A stretch of 64,000 nt of DNA, from the NCBI RefSeq assembly GCF_051304405.1, contig NZ_JBPPGG010000002.1, forward strand, positions 186,001 through 250,000, read 5' to 3'. The position numbers were made by a program, and so were the translations under genes. Within the stretch, counting starts at the first letter, position 1. The number at the start of each line of letters is the position of its first letter. The notes beneath the pieces are model-generated. The model ran no database searches. It was given only the letters and a program-made list of their open reading frames with translations, and had not been told where the DNA came from. Below, piece by piece: positions 45,041 through 52,982 of the stretch. This DNA is from Pedomonas sp051304405 (GTDB taxonomy: Bacteria > Pseudomonadota > Alphaproteobacteria > Sphingomonadales > Sphingomonadaceae).

Positions 45041-46717
45041 ATGAGCTATCAATACGTTTACGTCATGAAAAACCTGTCCAAGACCTACCCGGGCGGGAAG
45101 CAGGTCTTGAACAACATAACGCTCAGCTTCTTGCCTGGTGCCAAGATTGCCATCATCGGCGTCAACGGCGCGGGCAAGTCCACGCTCATGAAGATCATGG
45201 GCGGGCTGGATACGGAATTCACCGGCGAGGCCTGGGCTGCCGAGGGCGCGCGCGTGGGCTATCTGCCGCAGGAGCCGGAGCTTGATCCCACCAAGGATGT
45301 CCGTGGCAACGTGATGGACGGGGTGCGCGACATCGCGAACCTCATCGACCGCTACAACGAGATCGCGGCCAAGATGGGCGACCCCGGCCCGGACGATGAT
45401 TTCGACGCGCTCATGACCGAGATGGGCGAGCTGCAGGAAAAGATCGACGCGGTGGACGGCTGGACGCTCGACAACCAGCTGGAAATCGCCATGGACGCGC
45501 TGCGCTGCCCGCCGCCGGATGCGGACGTGACCAAGCTGTCGGGCGGCGAGAAGCGCCGCGTGGCGCTGTGCCGCCTGCTGCTGGAAAAGCCGGACCTGCT
45601 GCTGCTGGACGAGCCGACCAACCACCTGGACGCGGAGTCCGTCGCGTGGCTGGAAAAGCACCTTCAGGAATACAAGGGCACGGTCATTCTCGTCACCCAC
45701 GACCGCTACTTCCTCGACAATGTGGTGTCGTGGGTGCTCGAACTCGATCGCGGCCGGGGCATTCCGTTCGAGGGCAACTATTCGGCCTGGCTTGAAGCCA
45801 AGCAGAAGCGCCTGGCGCAGGAAGAGCGCGAGGAGGAGGCACGCCAGAAGGCCATCGCCGACGAGCTGGAGTGGATCCGCTCCAACCCGAAGGCGCGTCA
45901 GGCCAAGTCCAAGGCGCGTATCAAGGCGTTCGACGAACTGGTGAAGGCGCAGAACGACCGCGCGCCGGGCCGGGCGCAGATTCTCATCCAGACGCCGCAG
46001 CGCCTCGGCGACACGGTGATCGAGGTGCAGAACCTCTCCAAGTCGTTCGGCGACCGCGTGCTCATCGACAACCTGTCGTTCAGCCTGCCGCCGGGCGGCA
46101 TCGTCGGCGTGATCGGCCCCAACGGCGCGGGCAAGACCACGCTGTTCCGCATGCTGCTGGGCCTCGAAAAGCCGGACAGCGGCACCATCCGCATCGGCGA
46201 GACGGTGCAGCTGGGCTACGTGGACCAGAGCCGCGATGCCCTCGACCCCAACAAGACGGTGTGGGAAGAGGTCTCGGGCGGGGCCGACGTGTTCTACTTC
46301 GGCAAGCACCAGATCTCGACGCGCGCCTATGTGGGGGCGTTCAACTTCCGCGGCCCCGACCAGCAGAAGAAGGTGGGCCTGCTCTCGGGCGGTGAGCGCA
46401 ACCGCGTGCACATGGCCAAGATGCTGGCGCGGGGCGGCAACGTGCTGTTCCTCGACGAGCCCACCAACGACCTGGACGTGGAAACCCTGCGCGCGCTGGA
46501 AGAGGCGCTGGAGAATTTCGCCGGCTGCGCCGTGGTCATCAGCCACGACCGCTTCTTCCTCGACCGTCTGGCGACGCACATTCTCGCCTTCGAGGGTGAC
46601 AGCCACGTGGAATGGTTCGAGGGCAACTTCCAGGCCTACGAGGAGGACCGCATCCGCCGCCTCGGCGTGGAGGCGGCCCGTCCGCACCGCATCACCTACA
46701 AGAAGCTGACCCGCTGA
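45041..46717 (+). CDS. ettA: Energy-dependent translational throttle protein EttA (ABC-F)
   Basis: A soluble ABC-F ATPase that binds the ribosomal E site and gates the first peptide bond according to energy state. 558 residues with two ATPase domains: Walker A GVNGAGKST and GPNGAGKTT; signatures LSGGEKRRVAL and LSGGERNRVHM; Walker B LLLLDEPTNHLD and VLFLDEPTNDLD. The P-site tRNA-interacting linker between them carries IRSNPKARQAKSKARI, typical of EttA. A strong terminator follows. Confidence 0.95.
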   Translation: MSYQYVYVMKNLSKTYPGGKQVLNNITLSFLPGAKIAIIGVNGAGKSTLMKIMGGLDTEFTGEAWAAEGARVGYLPQEPELDPTKDVRGNVMDGVRDIANLIDRYNEIAAKMGDPGPDDDFDALMTEMGELQEKIDAVDGWTLDNQLEIAMDALRCPPPDADVTKLSGGEKRRVALCRLLLEKPDLLLLDEPTNHLDAESVAWLEKHLQEYKGTVILVTHDRYFLDNVVSWVLELDRGRGIPFEGNYSAWLEAKQKRLAQEEREEEARQKAIADELEWIRSNPKARQAKSKARIKAFDELVKAQNDRAPGRAQILIQTPQRLGDTVIEVQNLSKSFGDRVLIDNLSFSLPPGGIVGVIGPNGAGKTTLFRMLLGLEKPDSGTIRIGETVQLGYVDQSRDALDPNKTVWEEVSGGADVFYFGKHQISTRAYVGAFNFRGPDQQKKVGLLSGGERNRVHMAKMLARGGNVLFLDEPTNDLDVETLRALEEALENFAGCAVVISHDRFFLDRLATHILAFEGDSHVEWFEGNFQAYEEDRIRRLGVEAARPHRITYKKLTR

Positions 46718-46748
46718 CCGGGACCAGCGCACAAGCAGAAAAAAAGAG

Positions 46749-46782
46749 GGTCCGGGGAGCTGGCGCTTCCCGGACCTTTTTT
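46749..46782 (+). terminator. Rho-independent terminator after ettA
   Basis: GGTCCGGG and CCCGGACC form an 8-bp stem with a 12-base partly paired loop, followed by TTTTTT, 32 bp after the ettA stop. Confidence 0.92.
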
Positions 46783-46854
46783 CATGAGGTGGCTGACCAG
46801 TTTTTTTTGAGGACAGAACCGGGCGGCCCTTGCCGCGTCATGGCGCGGCGCTGA

Positions 46855-47502
46855 TCAGATCTTCTGGCCCTTGGCGTTGTACTGGGTCACGTCCGTGCCG
46901 CATTTGGACTTGGGCGGGGTGTCGTCATCGGTGATGACGCCGAAGCTGAGCGAGCGCGGCATGTAGACGGCGACGTGCGAAATGATCGGCTCGTCGGAAA
47001 ACAGCGCGTCGAACAGCAGGGGCTTGTATTCCATGGTCGCCTGCGCGACGACGGTAATCGCTTCGTCGGGAAGCTGGATGTTGCGCGGCAGCAGCACGTT
47101 CTTGTTGTTGGACGAGCCGATCTCGCTCGGAAAATCCACCCGCTTGCCGTCGCACCGCTGCCACAGGATGGTGTTGCCCACGTTCGGCCCGCCGCCGCGC
47201 ACGGCGGTGATGTAGACCCGGCCGTTCTCCATGATGTCCAGCGGCTTCATCACCATGTTGGCGGAGAGGAACAGGTCGGAGATCTGGCCCTCCAGCACGC
47301 CGACGGGGGACTGGGCGGTCAGGTCCGCCAGCATGGTGGCGACGCGCGTCACCTTCATCCGCGCCAGGATGTAGTTGGCCATTTCCAGCCCGCCCGTGAA
47401 CACGAGAATGAGCACGGGCGCGGCGAATGCCAGCTCGACGAAGCTGATGCCGCGCTGATCGCGCCTCAACCGGCGAAGCAATGTGCGAAGGGCGATCCTC
47501 AT
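46855..47502 (-). CDS. TadE/TadG-like pseudopilin protein
   Basis: A 215-residue protein with the TadE-type N-terminus: a basic leader (RTLLRRLRRDQRG), then ISFVELAFAAPVLILVFTGGLE, one membrane helix with Glu at position 5 of the mature form, as in prepilin-like proteins cut by TadV. The rest is a periplasmic domain with no known motif. It is the last of three reverse-strand tad genes (17 bp from the next). TadE-like minor pilins help build Tad/Flp adhesive pili. The secretion ATPase and other tad genes are not in the window. Confidence 0.8.
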   Translation of the reverse strand: MRIALRTLLRRLRRDQRGISFVELAFAAPVLILVFTGGLEMANYILARMKVTRVATMLADLTAQSPVGVLEGQISDLFLSANMVMKPLDIMENGRVYITAVRGGGPNVGNTILWQRCDGKRVDFPSEIGSSNNKNVLLPRNIQLPDEAITVVAQATMEYKPLLFDALFSDEPIISHVAVYMPRSLSFGVITDDDTPPKSKCGTDVTQYNAKGQKI

Positions 47503-47519
47503 GGCGTTCGGCTGGCCTC

Positions 47520-48107
47520 TCAGTCCTCGCACTTGTAGGGCTCGTTGCGCGCGACGGTGCTGGCGGTGAGGGTCATGAAATCCTTGCCGCCCAGCAGCGG
47601 CATGTTGAGGAACAGGGTCGGCGCCTTGACCTCGGCGGTGTAGACGACCACGTCGCCCGGCCCGCCCAGATCGCCCACCTTGCCCCGGTCCTCGGACCAT
47701 TTTCCGTCGCCATTGATATCCAGGTAGGAGTCGCCCGGATCGTAGCGTCCGTTGTTGTTGACATCGAGGGTGAGGGGCTCGGGCTTGCCGACCGAGCCGA
47801 AGCCGTCCGCGTAGGAGCGGGCCTCCACCTTCAGGGTGCTGCCGTCGATGTTGTACGGGGCCATGACGCGGCGGATTTCCGCCTCGATCATCTCGGCGCG
47901 GTTTTCCGCGCAGCCCACCGACTTGGTGATGGCCATGCGGGCGGCATCCCGGATCGCGCCATTGAGGCTCGCCTGTTTCAGCGCCTGGTAGCCGATGTCG
48001 AAACCGCCCAGCAGCAGCGCGACGAGCACGGGAAAGCCGAACGCGAATTCGACCGTGTAGCCGCCCCGTTCATCCCGCAGGAGGGCGCGCAGGACCGTCA
48101 TGCCCAT
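47520..48107 (-). CDS. TadE-like pseudopilin with calcium-loop motif
   Basis: A 195-residue protein: basic leader (RALLRDERGG), YTVEFAFGFPVLVALLLGGFDIG, a TadE-type membrane helix with Glu at the usual place, then a periplasmic domain. Residues about 120-150 hold two tandem loops with acidic spacing, DVNNNGRYDPGD and DINGDGKWSED, which look like dockerin/EF-hand calcium sites. One Cys pair (VGCAEN and KCED at the very end) may form a disulfide. It sits six bases from the TadG-like gene. Confidence 0.82.
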   Translation of the reverse strand: MGMTVLRALLRDERGGYTVEFAFGFPVLVALLLGGFDIGYQALKQASLNGAIRDAARMAITKSVGCAENRAEMIEAEIRRVMAPYNIDGSTLKVEARSYADGFGSVGKPEPLTLDVNNNGRYDPGDSYLDINGDGKWSEDRGKVGDLGGPGDVVVYTAEVKAPTLFLNMPLLGGKDFMTLTASTVARNEPYKCED

Positions 48108-48113
48108 CCCCCC

Positions 48114-49940
48114 TTACTCCACCAGATGGAGCTGCACGAGATCGACGGCGATGGAGCGGAACGCGCCCTGCAAGGCGGCCGGATCGGCGGTGTCGAAGAA
48201 ATAGCGCGGGCTCGTGGCGCAGGTGCGGTAGATCTCGCGCGTCGCCTGGTCATTGGAGTCGATCTTGAAGGCGATGGTGTAGACGCGGATGCCGTCCTGC
48301 CGCGCCGCCTCGCACACCTTCAGCAGACGCAGGGCCATCTGGCTTTCCGCTTCCTGATCCCGGTCGGGGAGCTTGCTGCTCAGCGCCTTCTGGTAGGGCG
48401 TGCGGTAGGCGGTGTAGTAGCCGTGGCTGATGTAGAGATCCTTGCCCTGGCTGTCGGTGCGCTTGCGCTGGCTGGCGGTGAGGTCAAGGCTGTCGCTGGT
48501 GTTGATGTAGTCGATGTTGCCGTCCGTCATCAAGATGATGGCCTCGACCTCGGGCTTGTTGCGCGGATTGTCCGGCACGATGCCGTTGAACAGATGGGGC
48601 GCGCGCAACATGCGGTAGGCCCAGGCCATGCCGAGGTTCGAGTGGGTGCCGTAGCCCGGATTGACGGCGTAGTTGTTTTCGTCGATCCACTTCTTCAGGT
48701 CCTGCGGCTTCGCGCCCCATTTGGGGAGCAGGGCCTGGGCGGGGCAATCCGCGTTCGGCGAGGGGTAGGTGTCGGCGCCCGGAATCCACAGCTTCGGTTG
48801 GGGCCATTGCAGCGAGACCTGCCCCTTGGAATTCTTGGTGGCGTAGGCCTGCCAGCTGTCGCGGGAGCGGGTGCGCGCCCGGATCTTGGTGGGATCGATG
48901 TTCTTGCTGGTGTCGAGGATGCTCTGGCCCGCAAGGCCGGTGCTGCCGTCGTACCAGGTCTTCATGACATCCTTCCAGATGCCGGTGTTGAGCTTGGTGT
49001 CCAGGTTGTAGAGGTTGTACGGCAGCAGGGGCGGCGAAAGCTGGGGCATGAACAGCGGCACGCCGCTCTCGCCCGGCGTGCGGGCGTGGGTGTCGTGCGC
49101 GCCCGCATCCATGACGGTCGACGGCGTGGAGATGTCCTGAATGGTGTAGGCGCTCTCGATGCAGCCCGCCCAGCCCAGCTTGTTGGAGGAGGAGGGCGGC
49201 GCGTCGGTGAAGGGCGGCATCCAGTGGACATACTCCTTCTTCAGATGCCAGCCGACGTTCACGGTCGTGGTGTAGGGGATCATGCCGATGGCGATGGAAT
49301 CGTGGGCTTCCGGATCGCCCGCGTAGACCGTGTCGACAAACGTCTTGGCCGCCTGGCGCAGCGCCTGGATGCGGGTCATGCCGCTGCCGGCGCTGTTCTT
49401 CATGGAGCCGGTGTTGTCGAGAACGAGGATCGCCTCCAGCGCGTTGAACTTCTTGCCCGTCGCCACCTCCGCCTCGGCGGAGAGGGTGAAATAGGCGAGA
49501 CTGTCCCCGAAGATGCGCAGGAAATGGGTGGGCATGCGCACCTGCGCCTCAAGCCGCAGGTTGACCGAATCCGAGAAGGCAGGGTCCGGCGCTTCCTCCG
49601 GCGAGATCACGAACCGGGTCTGGGTGGTGCCCATGTAGCCATCCGGGAAGTTGGCCCGGAAGTAGCGCTCGATTTCCTCGTTGCGCTTCTGGGTGTCGCC
49701 GGTCACCGTGCCGCCCGCCAGCACCGCGGCGTCCACCGCCGCCCGCAGCTGGGACTTCACCAGATAGGCCGAGCCCACGTCGACAGCGGCGCCGACCGCC
49801 CCCAGCAGGGGGATGAGGCCCGCCGCGATCATCGGCAGGGTGGTGCCGTGGCTGTCCGCCAGCAATCGGCGCAGCCGCGCCCGCCGGCGCTTGCAGGAAG
49901 GGACGTGCGTCAATGATCTGTCCGCCAGTCTGACACTCAT
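48114..49940 (-). CDS. TadG-like protein with von Willebrand A domain
   Basis: A 608-residue Tad pilus-associated protein. The N-terminus has a basic leader (RRLLADSHG) and a TadG-type membrane helix (TTLPMIAAGLIPLLGAVGAAV, in two parts), then a vWA domain: MIDAS-type LDNTGSMKNS with Asp/Thr/Ser in a DxTxS variant of DxSxS, and the later MTDGNID. A large insert at about residues 230-420 separates these. It is first of the three tad-like genes; GAGGAG lies 7 bases before the ATG. Confidence 0.88.
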   Translation of the reverse strand: MSVRLADRSLTHVPSCKRRRARLRRLLADSHGTTLPMIAAGLIPLLGAVGAAVDVGSAYLVKSQLRAAVDAAVLAGGTVTGDTQKRNEEIERYFRANFPDGYMGTTQTRFVISPEEAPDPAFSDSVNLRLEAQVRMPTHFLRIFGDSLAYFTLSAEAEVATGKKFNALEAILVLDNTGSMKNSAGSGMTRIQALRQAAKTFVDTVYAGDPEAHDSIAIGMIPYTTTVNVGWHLKKEYVHWMPPFTDAPPSSSNKLGWAGCIESAYTIQDISTPSTVMDAGAHDTHARTPGESGVPLFMPQLSPPLLPYNLYNLDTKLNTGIWKDVMKTWYDGSTGLAGQSILDTSKNIDPTKIRARTRSRDSWQAYATKNSKGQVSLQWPQPKLWIPGADTYPSPNADCPAQALLPKWGAKPQDLKKWIDENNYAVNPGYGTHSNLGMAWAYRMLRAPHLFNGIVPDNPRNKPEVEAIILMTDGNIDYINTSDSLDLTASQRKRTDSQGKDLYISHGYYTAYRTPYQKALSSKLPDRDQEAESQMALRLLKVCEAARQDGIRVYTIAFKIDSNDQATREIYRTCATSPRYFFDTADPAALQGAFRSIAVDLVQLHLVE

Positions 49941-50188
49941 GGCGACTCCTCGGCAACGGTGGGGGACCAAGGGCAGCGCAGCGCATGCCTGTCCAGACCA
50001 TGCCGATGTGTACGGGAATCTTGTTAACGGTCAGCAAACAGGCACCGTTAAGAGGAAAGTGCTAGTTGTTAACCGTAAACGGCGCCATGCCGGGCGCTGG
50101 CCCGGTGTCAGGGGCGGGCCGGGGACTGTGCGGGGTGGGGAAGGTGCGGGCGCCCGGCCAGGCGGGCACCCGCGCGGATGTGAGGCCT

Positions 50189-51169
50189 CTAGAGGCTTGC
50201 CACCGGCTGCGCCGCCAGGGCGATGAGATCAACAGGCGCGTTGCCCTCGGGCCCGGGTTCGGTGGTTGCCGGATCGGTGTTCGCCGGCTCGGCAGCCGCG
50301 GGTTCGGTGGTCGCCGGATCAGTGGTTGCAGGCTCGGCAGAATCAGGCTCGGTGGTCCGGGATTCGGCCGGGGCGGGCGCACCGGCGGCCCCGCTCTGGA
50401 GAACGTCCGACGGCAGGGCGTTGTCCGCATCCTCGCCGAAGATATCGTCCTCGTCGGACGGCGCCTGGATCTCGCCGTCGGAAATCGCGAAGGCCCGGTT
50501 CTGGCGATAGGCCGAGCGGATGAACACATAGGGGTCGTCCGCCGTCTTGAGCAGCGGGTCAACCGTGTCGATGGCGTTGGAGCGGGTGTCGATGGCCTTG
50601 GCGGCGAAGGTGCCGTAGTAGGCCTTCTTGCCCAGTTCCTTCTCGATGACGATGCTGGCCGGATCGCCCAGGAACTGCACCACGTCGCCGATGAAGTCGC
50701 GCGGGTTGGACGGGCCGAGGAAGGGGAGAACCAGATAGGGCCCCTCCGGGATGCCCCACACGGCGAGCGTCTGGCCGAAGTCCTCGCGCTGTTCCTTGAC
50801 GCCGAGCTTGGTCGCGGGGTCCGTGAGGCCCGCGATGCCGATGGTGGTGTTGATGATGAAGCGCCCGAGCGCGTTGGCGGCGACGCCCGGCTTGGCCTGC
50901 AGCAGCGCGTTGATGAAGGTGAACGGCTCGCGCAGGTTGTTGAAGAAGTTGGTCACGCCCTTGCGGACCGGCTTGGGCGTGATGGCGCGATAGCCCTTGG
51001 CGACCGGCTTCAGCAACACCCGGTCCACACCCATGTTGAACTCATGGACGGAGCGGTTGGTCTGCTCGAAAGGGTCATCATCGGCCGCGTGCACGGGGCC
51101 TGTGAACGAAACCGACAACGCGATCAGCGCCGTCGCGCCCATAAGCTGCTTGCGCCCGAGTGACATCAT
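50189..51169 (-). CDS. mlaA: MlaA/VacJ family phospholipid-transport protein
   Basis: Outer-membrane component that removes mislocalised phospholipids from the outer leaflet and passes them to the Mla system. 326 residues. The family core is clear: DDPFEQTNRSVHEFNMGVD, NFFNNLREPFTFIN, EDFGQTLAVWGIPEGPYLVLP and FLGPSNPRD. The signal peptide ends PVHAADDD without a lipobox Cys, unlike E. coli MlaA, so a soluble or otherwise anchored form is likely. The tail is a Thr/Glu/Pro/Ala repeat (ATTEPAAAEPANTDP). MlaB-F are not in the window. Confidence 0.9.
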   Translation of the reverse strand: MMSLGRKQLMGATALIALSVSFTGPVHAADDDPFEQTNRSVHEFNMGVDRVLLKPVAKGYRAITPKPVRKGVTNFFNNLREPFTFINALLQAKPGVAANALGRFIINTTIGIAGLTDPATKLGVKEQREDFGQTLAVWGIPEGPYLVLPFLGPSNPRDFIGDVVQFLGDPASIVIEKELGKKAYYGTFAAKAIDTRSNAIDTVDPLLKTADDPYVFIRSAYRQNRAFAISDGEIQAPSDEDDIFGEDADNALPSDVLQSGAAGAPAPAESRTTEPDSAEPATTDPATTEPAAAEPANTDPATTEPGPEGNAPVDLIALAAQPVASL

Positions 51170-51294
51170 GGGGTTACCCTTTCGATACCAGCATCAATCA
51201 AAACCCCCGAATGAAACCCGGACAACGCAAAAACACCCGACAGGCGCCTTGGTGCGGGCCCCGGGGAGGAGGGGGAAACGCCGCTCAGATAGGT

Positions 51295-51591
51295 TCACGA
51301 TTCCGGCTGTGCAACGGCACCCTGCAATCTTTCGTGGTGGCGGATCACCTCGTCGATGATAAACCGCAGGAATTTCTCGGAAAATTCCGGGTCGAGATTT
51401 GCATCCTGGGCCAGCCGGCGCAGACGCGCCACCTGCTGCGCCTCCCGGTTGGGGTCGGCCGGTGGCAGCCCCGCCTTGGCCTTGTAGGCGCCGACCTTCT
51501 GCGTGACCTTGAAGCGCTCGGCCAGCAGATAGACAAGGGCAGCATCAATGTTGTCGATACTTTCGCGGTAGGCTGCCAGCGTGTCGTCCAT
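51295..51591 (-). CDS. Chorismate mutase (AroQ type)
   Basis: A small all-helical enzyme, 98 residues, that converts chorismate to prephenate for Phe and Tyr synthesis. It reads YRESIDNIDAALVYLLAERF with the catalytic-type Arg, then KVGAYKAKAGLPPADPNRE with the second basic residue, and EFSEKFLRFIIDEVIRHHE. The ATG at 51591, after AGGGA, is preferred to a longer start. It is monofunctional, with no fused dehydratase or dehydrogenase. Confidence 0.9.
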   Translation of the reverse strand: MDDTLAAYRESIDNIDAALVYLLAERFKVTQKVGAYKAKAGLPPADPNREAQQVARLRRLAQDANLDPEFSEKFLRFIIDEVIRHHERLQGAVAQPES

Positions 51592-51953
51592 TGTGTGTTC
51601 CCTCGTTCCAGGCCAAGCCATAGTATGTCCGTATTGGCAGATGATCCTGACCATAATCTGAGCGTTTGCGGCGAATCGTCGCCTGACCGCCGGTTGGCCC
51701 TGACCATCTCCCAAGTGCTGTTTAAGGCGTTGTATCCATAAGAACCAGCATTGCCAGAGGAGATTCCGCCGTCAACGCCCGGAAGACCCCGCCGGGGGGG
51801 TGGCGGAGCGGGCCGGTGGCGCCGGATGAATCGCTCCGGAAGGGCCGTATTCTGGTATTTTGGCGGGTGCTAAGGCGGTTGCGATGCGGTTGTCGCGTGA
51901 CTTCGGCGAAAAGCATGGCTACACGCTGCAGCTAGGATCAATGGAGTGACGGT
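51592..51953. promoter_or_regulatory. Divergent chorismate mutase / prenyl synthase region
   Basis: 362 bp without a convincing gene. It must hold the promoters of both divergent genes. A GC-rich palindromic patch (CCCCGCCGGGGGGG) is seen at 51785-51800, otherwise nothing. Confidence 0.3.
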
Positions 51954-52973
51954 GTGACAGCAAGCATCCAACCTTTGCGGGCCGACTACGCCAAGGCGCC
52001 CAGTATTGACCGGCTGATGGCGCTGGTCGGGCAGGATCTGGAAGCCGTCAACCAGATCATTGTGGAGCGTATGCAGAGCCCGGTGGCGATGATCCCGCAA
52101 CTGGCGGGGCATCTGATCGCCTCGGGCGGCAAGCGGCTGCGCCCGATGCTGCTGCTGGCGGCTGCCAAGCTGCTGGGTTACGAAGGCACGCGGCATCACA
52201 AGCTGGCCGCCAGCGTTGAGTTCATTCACACGGCGACGCTGCTGCACGATGATGTGGTGGACGGTTCCAACCTGCGCCGTGGCCGCAAGACCGCGAACAT
52301 CATCTGGGGCAACCAGCCCAGCGTTCTGGTGGGCGATTTCCTCTTTGGCCGGTCGTTCGAGCTGATGGTGGAGGACGGCTCGCTGCGCGTCCTGCAGATC
52401 CTCAGCCGCGTCGCCGCCATCATGGCCCAGGGCGAGGTCGACCAGCTCACCACCGCCCGGGATGTGGAGACCACCGAGGAGCGCTATCTCGGCGTCATCA
52501 CGGCCAAGACGGCCGTGCTGTTCGCTGCCTCCTGCCAGGTGGCAGCCGCCATCATGGACTCGGACGCAGCGACGGAAGCCGCCATGGAAGCCTATGGCCG
52601 CTATCTCGGCATCGCCTTCCAGCTGGTGGACGACGCGCTCGACTACGCCTCCGACGCGGCCGTGATGGGCAAGTCGGTGGGCGACGATTTCCGCGAGGGC
52701 AAGGTGACGCTGCCCATGATCCTCGCCTACCAGCGCGGCACCGAGGAGGAGCGCGAGTTCTGGCGCCGCACCGTCGGCCGCCTGAAACAGGAGCCCGAGG
52801 ATCTGAACCGGGCCATCGCCATCCTCAACCGGCATGGCGCGATCCGCGAGACGCTGGAGCGCGCCCGCCACTATGGCGACATGGCCAAGGACGCCCTGGC
52901 CGGGCTGCCGGACGGCGAGGCCAAGGACTGCCTGCTGGAGACCGTGGACTTCGCCATCGCGCGGGCCTTCTGA
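51954..52973 (+). CDS. ispB: Long-chain polyprenyl diphosphate synthase
   Basis: Extends FPP with isopentenyl diphosphate to make the side chain of ubiquinone, probably C40-C50. 339 residues from a GTG. The two aspartate-rich motifs are LLHDDVVDGSNLRRG and FQLVDDALDYASD. The residue four to five before the first motif (Ala-Thr in HTATLLHDD) suggests a long product, but the chain length cannot be set from sequence alone. It precedes hrpB by nine bases. Confidence 0.92.
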   Translation: MTASIQPLRADYAKAPSIDRLMALVGQDLEAVNQIIVERMQSPVAMIPQLAGHLIASGGKRLRPMLLLAAAKLLGYEGTRHHKLAASVEFIHTATLLHDDVVDGSNLRRGRKTANIIWGNQPSVLVGDFLFGRSFELMVEDGSLRVLQILSRVAAIMAQGEVDQLTTARDVETTEERYLGVITAKTAVLFAASCQVAAAIMDSDAATEAAMEAYGRYLGIAFQLVDDALDYASDAAVMGKSVGDDFREGKVTLPMILAYQRGTEEEREFWRRTVGRLKQEPEDLNRAIAILNRHGAIRETLERARHYGDMAKDALAGLPDGEAKDCLLETVDFAIARAF

Positions 52974-52982
52974 CGAAAGGCG

